DNA of 64,000 nt from Pararge aegeria (Eukaryota; Arthropoda; Insecta; Lepidoptera; Nymphalidae): contig NC_053197.1 in the NCBI RefSeq assembly GCF_905163445.1, positions 3,720,001 through 3,784,000 on the forward strand, written 5' to 3'. The notes under the pieces were generated by a model that saw nothing but the letters and a program-made list of their open reading frames with translations, was not told the origin of the DNA and did no database searches. Of this stretch, positions 1-8,841 are shown piece by piece (position 1 is the stretch's first letter; every line of letters begins with the position of its first letter). A program made the translations under genes and the position numbers.

Positions 1-179
1 TTCCTATAAGTATCGAAAATTAGTTTTCGCAAGAATCAGATTTATGTGGGAAATTGTTGCAAAACTAATATTAAGTTACCGAGAGTACGATAAATAAAGC
101 TTCCTGCTGAGATAAAAATGAGGACTCGTTTGTTCTAAATAACAGTACATATTACTATTTTCGTAGCATACACGCTTGG

Positions 180-499
180 CGACTAGGCGTAGCGGTGAGC
201 GCTGTGGTTTTAAGTGAATCGTTCCAGGTTCGATGCCAAGCGGCGGCAATCTGAGAATTGAAAATTTCTGAAATATCTACGGCCTTGTCTGGCTTTGGCC
301 GTGGCTAGTTACTACTGACAAAGACGCAAACCTATTTAGCGTTCCAGAACGATGTTGCGTAGAAACCGTTCAGGTGTATGGGTTTAATAAACCTGACATA
401 CCCCAAACAGGTTGGCACATGACTATCTTAGATTGCATCATCATTTACCACCTGGTGAGATTGCACCCATGAGTTAACTTGATGTGCGATAAAAAAAAA
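180..499 (+). mobile_element. SINE-C, near full length
   Basis: tRNA-derived SINE. The head carries a B-box-like GGTTCGATGCC at 228-238. The body has the family signature GGCCGTGGCTAGTTACTAC near 298-318, then a region ending GGTGAGATTGCAC, then an A-rich tail at about 489-498. This copy shows the whole family layout, from Pol III-type head through body to tail. No TSD was resolved. Confidence 0.75.
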
Positions 500-552
500 T
501 GCACACGATTTAATCCGTGTGAACTTTCTCCTATTATAATATTAAGGATTAC

Positions 553-833
553 TTAAACGATAAAAAGTTTGGGTGTGAATTGCTCTAGCTTCATAGCATA
601 ATATAATTTTACTGTGAGATGGTGATAACTAAAAAAAAATACCCGGTTAAGTTTGTTGTGGGCTCTTCATAGACCAGGGCGCGTTTGGAACCCTCGCAGC
701 TTTAGGTTTAAATTTGCGAACGAAGTTATCACCATCTCCTTACAATTGTGTAAACATATATCACGCTATTACAGGCACTTATGAACGCTTCATAAGTGCC
801 TGTGATACGCCTACATGAATAAAGACATTTCGA
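553..833 (+). mobile_element. LINE-T type non-LTR 3' fragment
   Basis: This shares its order of blocks with 62425-62706 (same strand) and 4775-5115 (opposite strand): an AGTTTGGGTGTGAATTGCTC block, GTGAGATGGTGATAAC, GGGCGCGTTTGGAACCCTCG, and an end reading CTACATGAATAAAGACATTT. It lacks an ORF, so it is probably the 3' UTR of a non-LTR element. The inverted duplication at 771-803 lies within it. Confidence 0.6.
771..803. repeat. Perfect inverted repeat, 15-bp arms, 3-nt loop
   Basis: Arms at 771-785 and 789-803 (ACAGGCACTTATGAA and its exact complement) flank CGC. It sits inside the LINE-T fragment. The sister copies read a plain 'atcaaaagtgcca' there, so the arm duplication is private to this copy. 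Confidence 0.85.
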
Positions 834-949
834 ATTCAATAATCGTACTAGGGTTTTAGCAACAAAAGCTTGGTAAAGGGCTCTGAATCATCATCAACAT
901 CACCAAATTGTATTCTCTTACTCTATGTGTATATCTCCGCAACTATTTT

Positions 950-1015
950 TTTTTTGTACTAACTATTCTTTGGTGTACAATAAAAGTGTATCCATTTATT
1001 CATTCGTTCGTTCGT
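950..1015 (+). mobile_element. LINE-AT 3' tail fragment
   Basis: This holds TTTGGTGTACAATAAAAGTG followed by (ATTC)n/(GTTC)n. The same tail recurs at 37261-37632 (reverse) and 57518-57560. The polyadenylation-like AATAAA and simple tail fit the 3' terminus of a non-LTR retrotransposon. No coding part remains. Confidence 0.6.
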
Positions 1016-1017
1016 CA

Positions 1018-1295
1018 TATAAACCGATCCACATCCGCTGCTGGACATAGGTATTTTATAGGTAGTTTCAAGAAGTCTTGTTCCACTTTCAACCGGCTGG
1101 TTTGATATCGTATGTTTACCTAGTCCCCGTTTATAAACGCTGGACTTACCGTTATAAGGACGCCAGACAGGACCTTGGGATCTGTGTCCCAAAAGTTGCC
1201 AGTTCAGCCGTGCGAATTATAAAGCTATGTAACGTAAAGTTTGACATTCCTAAGGATCTCCTCATTTCTGATAATATGGCCAAGTCATTAAACGG
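1018..1295 (-). pseudogene. Degenerate RTE-type LINE 3' end
   Basis: Read on the minus strand, 1018-1080 matches the RTE terminus (ATGTCCAGCAGCGGATGTGG on that strand). The stretch to about 1295 keeps scattered matches to the coding end of the 23.6-24.3 kb copy, for example CCTTGGGATC near 1172 and GGATCTCCTCATTTCTGAT at 1254-1272. The frame is broken many times. This is an old, 5'-truncated insertion. Confidence 0.55.
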
Positions 1296-1317
1296 TAAAC
1301 ACCTTTTACTAAAACTC

Positions 1318-1437
1318 CGCTGTCTGTCCGTCTGTCTGTCTATCACCAAGCTGTATCTCATGAACCGTGATAGTGAGTTAGTTGAATATTTTAACAGATT
1401 ATGTTTTTCTGTTGCCGCTATAACAATACAAACTTAA
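1318..1437 (+). repeat. Repeat H fragment
   Basis: It begins with a GTCTGTCTGTC run, followed by CTGTATCTCATGAACCGTGA and TGTTGCCGCTATAACAATAC. I recognise this as a motif common in lepidopteran genomes but cannot assign it to a named TE class. The overlapping short ORFs are spurious. Confidence 0.4.
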
Positions 1438-1593
1438 CGACGTCACATAGATGTAATAAAACAGATGCCAATGTCGCAAAAACCTCACATCGGACCGCAC
1501 ATTGTGGCGTTTAGTTGTTAGTTAGGTTAAGATACCAGATACCAATGTGATTTTGAAATTATACATTTGTACATAAATATAAATATCTCAGAA

Positions 1594-1673
1594 AGCACGG
1601 TCGCTGACCACTGCGCCATTATATATATTGGCCAGTATATATATATATTGGTGCAGTGGTCAGCGACCGTGCT
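1594..1673. repeat. Head-to-head inverted SINE-A heads
   Basis: AGCACGGTCGCTGACCACTG starting at 1594 is repeated in reverse complement ending at 1673, around an AT-rich core that includes GGCCAG. Each arm is the A-box end of SINE-A (CAGTGGTCAGCGACCGTGCT on its sense strand). Neither arm has its SINE body. The arms match closely over about 33 bp. Confidence 0.75.
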
Positions 1674-1703
1674 GATGTGATAATATATATTAATATATAT
1701 AAA

Positions 1704-1978
1704 TCTCCTGTCACGATGTTTGTCCGCGATGGACTCCTAAACTACCTAACCGATTTTAAATTAAATTGGCACACCGTGAGCAGTCTGGTCCAACTTAAGA
1801 GATAGGATAGCTTACCTTTAATTATAGTCGCAATTTTTTTTTATTGCATATTATTTGTCTATGATTAGTTGAGTCACATGTTATATATATATATACTACT
1901 ATACTCATTGAAGGCTTAGCGATACAGAATACTTTAAAAACAAAATCAAACGCAGACGAAGTCGCGGGCCACAGCTAG
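1704..1978 (+). mobile_element. Non-autonomous Helitron
   Basis: It starts at TC after an A (A|TCTCCTGTCACGATG) and ends GCGGGCCACAGCTAG|T, the canonical Helitron terminal dinucleotide and CTRR end in an A/T target. Length is 275 bp with no coding capacity. The 3' sequence GACGAAGTCGCGGG is shared with the Helitrons at 3709, 32590 and 51417. Confidence 0.75.
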
Positions 1979-2015
1979 TATATTATATATATCAAGTATT
2001 CAGTTAGAGTCAATG

Positions 2016-2122
2016 GCTGTGGGCTCGGTTCCCACAGCTGGAAAATGTGTGTGATGAACATAAATGTATTCATCAATCACCTTAGTTCCCATAACACAAG
2101 CTACGCTTACTTTATGTACATA
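2016..2122 (+). mobile_element. SINE-A, truncated and internally deleted
   Basis: The B-box region (CTCGGTTCCCACAGCTGG) is followed by TGTGTGATGAACATAAATG and then the 3' body (CATAACACAAGCTACGCTTA). The left part of the head and the middle of the body are missing. Confidence 0.65.
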
Positions 2123-2226
2123 ACTCGGAGCACCTATCCAACAAACGTGTTTTTGTTCTCGTTTTGCTCAAAATTAATGATGTTATGATGAAATCACGTA
2201 GAAAAGTATCATTGGGTATCATAGGG

Positions 2227-2707
2227 TATATCTAGTTCCGAAATTCTTCTTCTTCTTTGCCCTAGCTTTATCCCATCATTTGGGGTCGGCTCTCCTCGTC
2301 TTTCTGCGCCAGGACTCTCCGTCTTGGGTTGTCACGTCAATTAGATTTGCGTTTTTAATATCCTCTATAGCACAAAATAATTATTTAAATCGGTTAAAAT
2401 TTGTCGGAGTTATGGTTTAAAATCGTCAAACACTTTCATCCCCACTCCAAAAGGAACCCAGCTAAATGTCGGAATAAAAAGTATCCCATATTACTTCTAA
2501 CACTTCCAAGAATATGTGTACAAAGCTTCATGAGGATCGGTTAAGTAGTTTTTGCGTGAAAGCGTAACAAACAAACTTACATTGTCACGTCAATTAGATT
2601 TGCGTTTTTAATATCCTTGGCCACCGTCGTCCACCACGTGGAAGCAGGGCGTCCTCTTTTTCTTTTCTGTTCAGGATAATTTCGGAACTATATCTAGTTC
2701 CGAAATT
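2227..2707 (-). mobile_element. 5'-truncated LINE insertion with 19-bp TSD
   Basis: Direct repeats TATATCTAGTTCCGAAATT at 2227-2245 and 2689-2707 bracket an insert whose left end is a CTTCTTCTTCTT tail, so the element reads on the minus strand. The insert contains GGGGTCGGCTCTCCTCGTC and CCACCACGTGGAAGCAGGG, which I recall from insect LINE 3' ends. It is itself split by a Helitron-derived fragment (2365-2581). The 5' junction carries an inverted copy of the target (2674-2690). Confidence 0.65.
2365..2581 (-). mobile_element. Helitron-derived internal fragment between 36-bp direct repeats
   Basis: The 217 bp match, over nearly their full length, the 3920-4139 part of the Helitron at 3709-4162. 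They are bracketed by 36-bp direct repeats at 2329-2364 and 2582-2617 that belong to the surrounding LINE. Helitrons make no TSD and neither Helitron terminus is present, so another mechanism placed this piece. Confidence 0.7.
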
Positions 2708-2711
2708 ATCC
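2674..2711. repeat. Perfect inverted repeat, 17-bp arms, 4-nt loop
   Basis: Arms at 2674-2690 and 2695-2711 flank TATC. The right arm is target sequence and the left arm lies at the LINE 5' junction. Confidence 0.9.
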
Positions 2712-2767
2712 GCCGTAAAGTCCAGTTGGAAACAATGTGTGTGACGCACTTTATCTCAAACAAGATT

Positions 2768-2935
2768 AACTCCAGTACAATATGGGGCTAAATTCGCAAA
2801 AACGGAAGTACCCACAGGTGCCTGAAGGATTAATTTCATGTAGGTCGCCCTTTGTATGCTTTACTCAACCAAGTCCCATCCTACCTACTCACTGTCCGCT
2901 AATTTGACTCTTGTATAATTAAATAGATCCTTGAT
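2768..2935. repeat. Repeat G copy 1
   Basis: It shares CTGAAGGATTAATTTC and later blocks (TACTCACTGTCCGCTAATTT) with 4245-4395 and, more diverged, 16245-16375. The family is unidentified. Two of the three copies follow Helitron sequence. Confidence 0.55.
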
Positions 2936-2994
2936 TGTATTAAATACGAATTTGTGTTTGTTTATTGGATTGTGTTACCCAGTTAATTAAAATA

Positions 2995-3220
2995 ACACTA
3001 GTTTCAACGGTGTAGGAAACTATCGATCTGCATGCCTGAGAGCTCTACATTATGTTCTCAAAGGAGTGTTGAGTCCACCAATCCGTACTAAGCTAGCGTG
3101 GTGGACGTGTAGCCAAAACTCTTCTCATTGTGGGACTAAACCCCTCTGTACCGTGCCCTGTAGTGAGTCGGTAATGGGTTAATATGACTATGATATATGA
3201 TATGATGAATGATGATGACT
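2995..3220 (+). mobile_element. SINE-B, 5'-truncated
   Basis: It starts in the body at GTTTCAACGGTGTAGGAAAC, continues through GAGTCCACCAATCCG and CCGTGCCCTGTAGTGAG, and ends in a GATGATGA tail near 3220. The tRNA-like head is absent. Confidence 0.7.
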
Positions 3221-3287
3221 CAGCATCTCTGGCAACGAAGTGTAATTTTTTTAAGACATTAAATGAATTATGGTCTGATGGGAAGCT

Positions 3288-3665
3288 TGGGCAGTAGCTA
3301 GTTACCACCCTGCCGGCAAAGACGTGCCGCTAAGCGATTAAGCGTTCCGGAAGAATGCCACGTAGATAACGTTTAGATATACGAGTTGGTACCTATTAAA
3401 TACTCGTAACTGCTAAAACTGCCATAATCCCTAACAGGCAGTGGCGTACACTTGGTTTCTTACCCTGAGTATGCAAACTGGAAGAAAATTACATAAAACG
3501 ACAAAAATCCTCCTCTTATACCAGTTATATATAAATTTTGGGGTAGACAGTGCTTTTGTGCATGTATAAAGTGCACGCAACTGCTAACAGGTCAGCCCGC
3601 TACAATCTTAGACTTACTACCAGGTGAGTGCAGTCAAGGGCTAACTTGTAGTGTAAAATAAACTG
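3288..3665 (+). mobile_element. SINE-C split by a MITE
   Basis: The left part, 3288-3438, covers TAGCTAGTTACCACCCTGCC to CCCTAACAGG. The right part, from 3584, resumes with CTAACAGGTCAGCCCGCTAC and runs to the TAACTTGTAG tail. The interruption is the hAT-like MITE at 3439-3583; CTAACAGG is duplicated on either side. Confidence 0.75.
3439..3583. mobile_element. MITE-h (hAT-like), 145 bp
   Basis: The terminal inverted repeat is about 15 bp: left CAGTGGCGTACACTT, right complement CAGTTGCGTGCACTT, with two mismatches. It is bounded by 8-bp TSDs CTAACAGG at 3431-3438 and 3584-3591. TSD length and the CAGTGGCG start are typical of hAT elements; there is no transposase. It lies inside a SINE-C. Confidence 0.85.
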
Positions 3666-3708
3666 TATGAAAACATAAGCTACTTTTAGTTCTGCAATTA
3701 TAGACATA

Positions 3709-4162
3709 CTAGGTGTTGCCCGCGACTTCGTCTGCGTTTGATTTTGTTTTTTGATGTGGCATTCAATTTAGTTGTAGTTCTAAAAAATTTAAAGTATTAA
3801 GTATCGCGAAGCCTTAAATGAGGGGTTTGCTGCTGGCCGCTGAGGAGTTCTGTCCTCTATCTCCAACCTCATTCATCAGATCTACACAAAGTTTGGGCAA
3901 AATTAAATACATATTAACCTCTGTAGCACAAAATAATTATTTAAATCTGTTAAAATTTGTCGGAGTTACGGTTTAAAACCGTCGAACACTTTCATCCCCA
4001 CTCCAAAAGGAACCGAGCTAAATGTCGGAATAAAAAGTATTCCATATTACTTCTAACACTTCCAAGAATATGTGTACAAAGCCTCATGAGGATCGGTTAA
4101 GTAGTTTTTGCGTGAAAGCGTAACAAACAAACTTACATTGACATATTTTATAATATTAGTAG
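3709..4162 (-). mobile_element. Non-autonomous Helitron
   Basis: On the minus strand it ends CGAAGTCGCGGGCAACACCTAG (3' end at 3709 on the plus strand). The 5' region near 4162 reads ACTAATATTATAAAATATG, followed by GTTTGTTTGTTACGCTTTC. Its internal part is the source type for the fragment at 2365-2581 and matches 51417-51792. Confidence 0.7.
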
Positions 4163-4244
4163 GGTTAGGGATTAAATAACGATCGAATACTAAAGGTACG
4201 CATGTAACGCAGGTAACGCATGGAGTGTTTCAAGATTAATTTAG

Positions 4245-4395
4245 GTACAACACAGAGATAAATTGGTTAAACTGAAGCACCCTCAGGTGTCTGAAGGATT
4301 AATTTCGCGTAAGTCGATCTTTGTAGGCATTACTCGATCAAATCCCTATCTACCCACTCACTGCCCGCTAATATGACCCTTGTCTAATTACAAAT
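4245..4395. repeat. Repeat G copy 2
   Basis: CTGAAGGATTAATTTCGCGT, TTGTAGGCATTACTCG and CACTCACTGCCCGCTAAT align with copy 1 at 2768. No ORF or terminal structure was seen. Confidence 0.55.
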
Positions 4396-4496
4396 ATCTC
4401 TATAAGTATCTACTATAAATGCGAATATGTAAGGGTCGTACAAAAAAACTTGTTATAGCAGTAACACAAGAGATTATCCAAATTCATGCTGGACTG

Positions 4497-4712
4497 GTGG
4501 CCTTTGGCCTTTGGTGTGGTAGTTGGCTTTGGCCGTGGCTAGTTACCACCCTACCGACAAAGAAGTGCCGCTAAGCAATTTAGTGTTCGGGTGCTATGAA
4601 GCGTAGGAACCGATTAGGGGTATGACTACCATACTCTCTAACAGGTTACCCCTTTAACATCTTGGACTTTATCATTACATGCCACCAGGTGAGATTGCAG
4701 TCTAGAGCTGAG
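4497..4712 (+). mobile_element. SINE-C, head missing
   Basis: The body runs from a duplicated GGCCTTTGG stretch through GGCCGTGGCTAGTTACCACC to CCACCAGGTGAGATTGCAG. The tRNA-like head and the A tail are not recognisable. Confidence 0.7.
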
Positions 4713-4774
4713 TGTTTGAGTGAAGGTTTTCATACAAAATCACCTCCCTTATCAAACGGATAGAATTAAAAAAG

Positions 4775-5115
4775 CACAAAGTCAAAGTCAAAAAATTCTC
4801 TATTCAAATAAGCACATAGATGTCACTTTTGATGCGTACTACATGTAAAATACATAGAAGTGAGTTGATGGCGATAACTACATTCGTAAACTAAAAACTA
4901 AAGCTACGAGGGTTCCAAACGCGCCCTGGCCCTTAAACTTAGCCGGTTGTTTTTTTTGTTATAACCATCTCACAGTGTCATTAAAACTGTTTAAGAAGCA
5001 ATAAGGTTAGAGCAATAATTCACACCCAAGCTTTTTGATCGTTAACGTAGTTCTTTATACAATAACAGAACTTTTTTATAGGCTTACGTTTAATACACAA
5101 AACTAAGAACGGCAA
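4775..5115 (-). mobile_element. LINE-T, longest copy
   Basis: On the plus strand it starts with the reversed tail AAAGTCAAAGTCAAA, then TTTTGATGCGTACTAC, GGGTTCCAAACGCGCCCTGG and AACCATCTCACAGTGTC. It extends beyond the other copies through CCCAAGCTTTTTGATCG to about 5115. It lacks an ORF. Confidence 0.65.
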
Positions 5116-5650
5116 CCATGTACACGGCTAATATTGAAGCATCAAGAACTTTAGTAGTACCTATTTCTCAAAAAAAACGGTGAGTCACTTTATACCATTA
5201 AGCAGTTGAAAGTAATTATTTTACCTCTAATGTTCTAAACGTTTACCATAAAATGGGAAAATGAGAAAAAGTTTTTGAGCTAGCAGTATACTGTGGTTGT
5301 AAAATGAGATGTTTTCACTGTTTTTGAATACAATGCACTACATACAATAATGGCTGAATGAGGATTATGTATGTTCTTAATTCTGTGGTTTAATAAAAGC
5401 TTCGACTTCGAAGCTTCTAGAATATTCTCTCAATGTTCTAAATTTCCGACTCCATCTGTTTTATAGTTTATTAGTCTGTAATTTACTGTTATATTACCCG
5501 GAAAAAGTTGCGAGAAGCTGATAATTTATAACATTAGCTTTTGCCTAAAGTTTATGTAGGACTCTGTCTGACGAATGTCAACTTTGTGAACCGCAAACGT
5601 CTAGATTTTAATGATAACTTTGTACATTTGTGTCTCAAAAAGGTTCAAAA
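5116..5650. other. AT-rich unique sequence
   Basis: No gene or repeat family recognised. A small inverted repeat (AAGCTTCGA, 2-nt loop) lies at 5397-5416. Confidence 0.5.
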
Positions 5651-5654
5651 TTAG

Positions 5655-5993
5655 CATCATCGCTTCAACCGATTGAAGTTTACTGCTGGACATAGGTCTT
5701 TTGTAGGGAGTTCCAAAATCCACGAGCTTAGGCCGCTTGCTTCCAGCAATACGTTAGTTGTCGTCTGTCCACAACGTTGTGGGCCGACCAACGCTGCGTT
5801 TACCTGTGCGGGGTCGTCATTCCAGCACCTTGGAACCCCAACGTCCATTGGTTCTCCGAGTTATGTGCCCCGCCCACTTCCACTTCAGCTTTGCGACTCG
5901 CTGAGTAACTCTGGCTCTTCTGCGTATCTCCTCATTCCCGATTTGATCACATAGAGATACTCCCAACATTACTCTCTCCATCGCCCGCTGAGT
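5655..5993 (-). pseudogene. RTE-type LINE C-terminal fragment
   Basis: On the minus strand it encodes pieces of the RTE reverse-transcriptase C-terminus, with matches to the 216-codon copy at 23.6-24.3 kb across the whole length: the blocks equivalent to RWGPKVLEW and TGKRSVGRPPTKW are recognisable at the DNA level. Substitutions and small deletions break the frame. The 3' end, with a short ATC-type tail, is at about 5655 and the 5' truncation at about 5993. Confidence 0.75.
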
Positions 5994-6493
5994 GCTAAAT
6001 TACAACCAATTTATCCGTGGACAAACAAATTACCTTAGTACAAGATTTGAACGCTCGCAATTGGGGATACGTTCTCGCATATCGAACTCTGTATCGTCAA
6101 AGTAAAAGGGACTTTATTGCACTCGTTTTAGAGTCAAGCCCATATGAGCTTTATAACAATAGCAAATAAGATTCATTTTACTCCGATGTTCAAGTATTTT
6201 CACTCTCGAAAACAACTCCTCGACTACGAGCAAACAAATCTTGGTAACTCGATACTTGTTACTTGGTACTTCTAAGCCTTCTTATGATTTATTAAATAAA
6301 AAGGTTACACGAATAATTATTTGTTTATATAGGTATAGTGTATTGTATGCTTGGGTAAAATAACAAGACCTAATTAACGTTTTCTGCGATAACAGAATAC
6401 CGCTAAAGCTCAAGGGAATCGTTTACAAGTCCATCGTCTAACCTGCATTCTTGTTGGTTTTAAAACTCAGCGGGTGTTGAGCTATGGTTTATT
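5994..6493. other. Unique AT-rich sequence
   Basis: No gene or recognised repeat. Confidence 0.5.
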
Positions 6494-7072
6494 ATCTGGT
6501 TGGAGGCTTCGGCCGCAACTAGTTACTACTTATTTATTTATTATTCATGTACTATAAATTACGATTGTGAACATATGATACATGAAGTGTACAAAGGAAA
6601 GCTTACCGAAAAAACCGAAAAAGACTACAGAAAAAGACGTGCCACTTAGCGTTCCGGTATGAAGTCGCGTAGAAACCGATTAGGGGTACTGGTTTAATAT
6701 AACTGCCATACTCCCTAACAATCCGAGTTCGAATCCCTGCACCTCTAACTTTTCTACGTTATGTGCGTTTTAAGCGATTAAAATTATACTGTCTTCAACG
6801 GTGAAGGAAAATATCGTGAGTAAACCTGCATTCCTGAGGGCTCCCTATAATGTTCTCAAAGTCATGTGGAGTTCACCAATCCAGGCCAGCGTGGTTGATT
6901 ACGGCCTTAGCCCCTTCTAATTGTGGGAGGACACCTATGCCCTGTATTAAGCCGTTAATAGGTTTATATGATGATGACTCCCTAACAGGTTTGCACGCTA
7001 CCATCCTAGACTGCATCATCACATACCACTAGGTGAGATTGCAGTCAAGGGCTAATTTGTAATGTAATAAAA
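6494..7072 (+). mobile_element. SINE-C interrupted twice
   Basis: SINE-C blocks occur at 6494-6530 (GGAGGCTTCGGCCGC), 6640-6720 (AGACGTGCCACTTAGCGTTC) and 6977-7072 (TAGACTGCATCATCACATAC). An AT-rich insertion occupies about 6530-6605. A 5'-truncated SINE-B occupies 6721-6976. Confidence 0.75.
6721..6976 (+). mobile_element. SINE-B inserted in SINE-C with 11-bp TSD
   Basis: ACTCCCTAACA at 6710-6720 and 6977-6987 is the TSD. The copy begins at its B box (GAGTTCGAATCCC), so it was 5'-truncated on insertion, and ends in an ATGATGATG tail directly before the second TSD. This is typical target-primed integration by LINE machinery. Confidence 0.9.
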
Positions 7073-7394
7073 TAAAATAATGCGGGCCCCCACAACGTAC
7101 CTAAAGAAAGATTTCGTGTTTTTATTTATTTCTTTCTTTATTTTTTGCCAATTTGGGTTAGTATATAGGTTTTATATTACGGTTAGGTCTTTATCAAATT
7201 CCATTTAGTTACGATAATCATAAAAGTTTAATAAGAATAAAATATTATTAATAATTAACAAAATGTCAAATTAAGGTCACAGCTTTTCTATAAGTTAATC
7301 ATTAATTGCATTGTAACTCTTATCAAAAATTATCGATAAGCTTGCAATTTGAAGTTGAACATATTAATTACAACACTAACGAATCTTATAAAAT

Positions 7395-7596
7395 CGAATG
7401 GAGAGAATAAGTAGGAATGAGAAAATTAGAAATAAAGAAGTACTAAAAAGAGTCGATGAAAAGATAAATATTAATAAAACTACAAAATCAAAAGAGGGAA
7501 ATTATTGGTCACCTACTAAGACATGATGAATTCATCACGAATATAATTGAGGGAGAAGTAGAAGGAAAGAGGAGAAGAAGACGACCGAGACTGGAT
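7395..7596 (+). pseudogene. LINE reverse-transcriptase C-terminal remnant
   Basis: From ATG at 7398 one frame reads RISRNEKIRNKEVLKRV; after one frameshift near 7493 it continues GHLLRHDEFITNIIEG and a basic RRRRRPRL segment. This is the familiar C-terminal end of insect LINE reverse transcriptases, with a GHVLRH-like motif followed by a glycine/arginine-rich stretch. It stops at an (AAT)n microsatellite at about 7598-7620. Not functional: frameshifted and lacking the catalytic domain. Confidence 0.7.
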
Positions 7597-7624
7597 TTTA
7601 ATAATAATAATAATAATAATCTCT

Positions 7625-8645
7625 TTATTAAGACAACTAAGGTCCACCTATGTTAGTACTACATCTTAAACGACTATGTTAGTATTAATTAATTATAATA
7701 GATTATAGGATAAATTCAATATCATTTGCTTCACCGTACAAGCACCGACATGAAGTGTTGCAAGATAGGTGAATCAAACTTTCCCGCTAACATATTCAGG
7801 ATACTGTTTGAGCTCGACCGCAACCTTGTCAGGAGGGATGCCGTTTTGTGGGACAAATAAAAGTAAAGATAGGGACTTATAACGATAAAAAAAAGGTAGC
7901 CCTGTATAAAGAAGGTTGGAATGGGCTACACCAACAAGACCTAAACTAAGAACGACACGTACAATATGTGTCGTTCTTTTTTTACTTAGGAGCTATCGGA
8001 TAGGATCCCATCCTCCCAGATTGATATTAACTTTGTTTTATAAAGAAAAAGGTACCGCGAATATTTAGTTAAGTATTCAAACTTCTTGAATAATAAGTTA
8101 CATAATGGAACCTCCATACTCAACTAAGCCCCAATGACATTATCGGGTATTTTTTACGTATTCACGTTGAGCTTGTTATAAAGATATCAAGTTCGATATA
8201 CGCGAGTCTACAGCGTAATGCTTTCAACGTTTCGCCGTTGTTTGCACTATAAAATACCGACTTGAAAATACACTTGACGTTTGTATACACGCGAAGTGTA
8301 TACTGGTGAAGGTGTAATGGGTATTTTATTAGATACTTCGAATGTTATGTTTGTATTGAATAATTCTTTTTACCTGCAATGTTTGTTGTGTTCAAATCCA
8401 TACTTGGGTCTATTGTTAATTCGAAAGTTTGTCTGTTTGTAGCCTATGATCGGCTCAACTGTTGCTTCGATCTTGATAACATCCGTAGATGCGCCCTTGA
8501 GACAATTATAAGACACAAGAAAGCTCCCGGAGAGCATTTCTGCGAGAATTTTTAACAGACAGGCATCAACACTTACCATTGGGTGTGATTACAGTCAAGC
8601 GCTCGTCTATATACATAAACAAAAAACAATAGTTTTTACCATACA
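7625..8645. other. AT-rich sequence without a recognised gene
   Basis: It holds an imperfectly AT-rich stretch with a 10-bp-arm hairpin followed by a T run (AGAACGACAC at 7949-7958, complement at 7968-7977) and an 8-bp-arm inverted repeat GTATACAC near 8283. The 8370-8579 reverse ORF has no recognisable domain. Confidence 0.5.
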
Positions 8646-8647
8646 CG

Positions 8648-8812
8648 GCTTTATCTGGTGGAGGGTTTGGCCGTGGCTAGTTACCACCCTACTGACAAAG
8701 ACGTGCCGCTAAGCGAGTTAGTGTTCCGGTGCGATGTCGCGTGGAAACCGATTAGGCGTATGACCGGTGAGATTGCAGTCAAAGGCTAACTTGTAATGGA
8801 ATAAAAAAAAAT
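8648..8812 (+). mobile_element. SINE-C with internal deletion
   Basis: GGCCGTGGCTAGTTACCACC to GAAACCGATTAGGCGTATGA joins directly to CCGGTGAGATTGCAGTCAAA, skipping the CATCATCAC segment. It ends with an A tail. A SINE-B starts about 30 bp downstream. Confidence 0.8.
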
Positions 8813-8841
8813 ACTTATGGCTTCTTATATAGCGGCGGTGA

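Noticed and set aside
908..1437. Overlapping ORFs on both strands
   Set aside because: They cross LINE-AT, RTE and repeat H fragments and have no coherent protein similarity beyond those elements.
5397..5416. Short palindrome AAGCTTCGA with 2-nt loop
   Set aside because: Nine-base arms are within what chance gives in 64 kb, so it was not counted with the short-loop inverted repeats.
7949..7985. Hairpin followed by a T run resembling a rho-independent terminator
   Set aside because: The window is eukaryotic with no adjacent gene. A single 10-bp stem with a T run is weak evidence.
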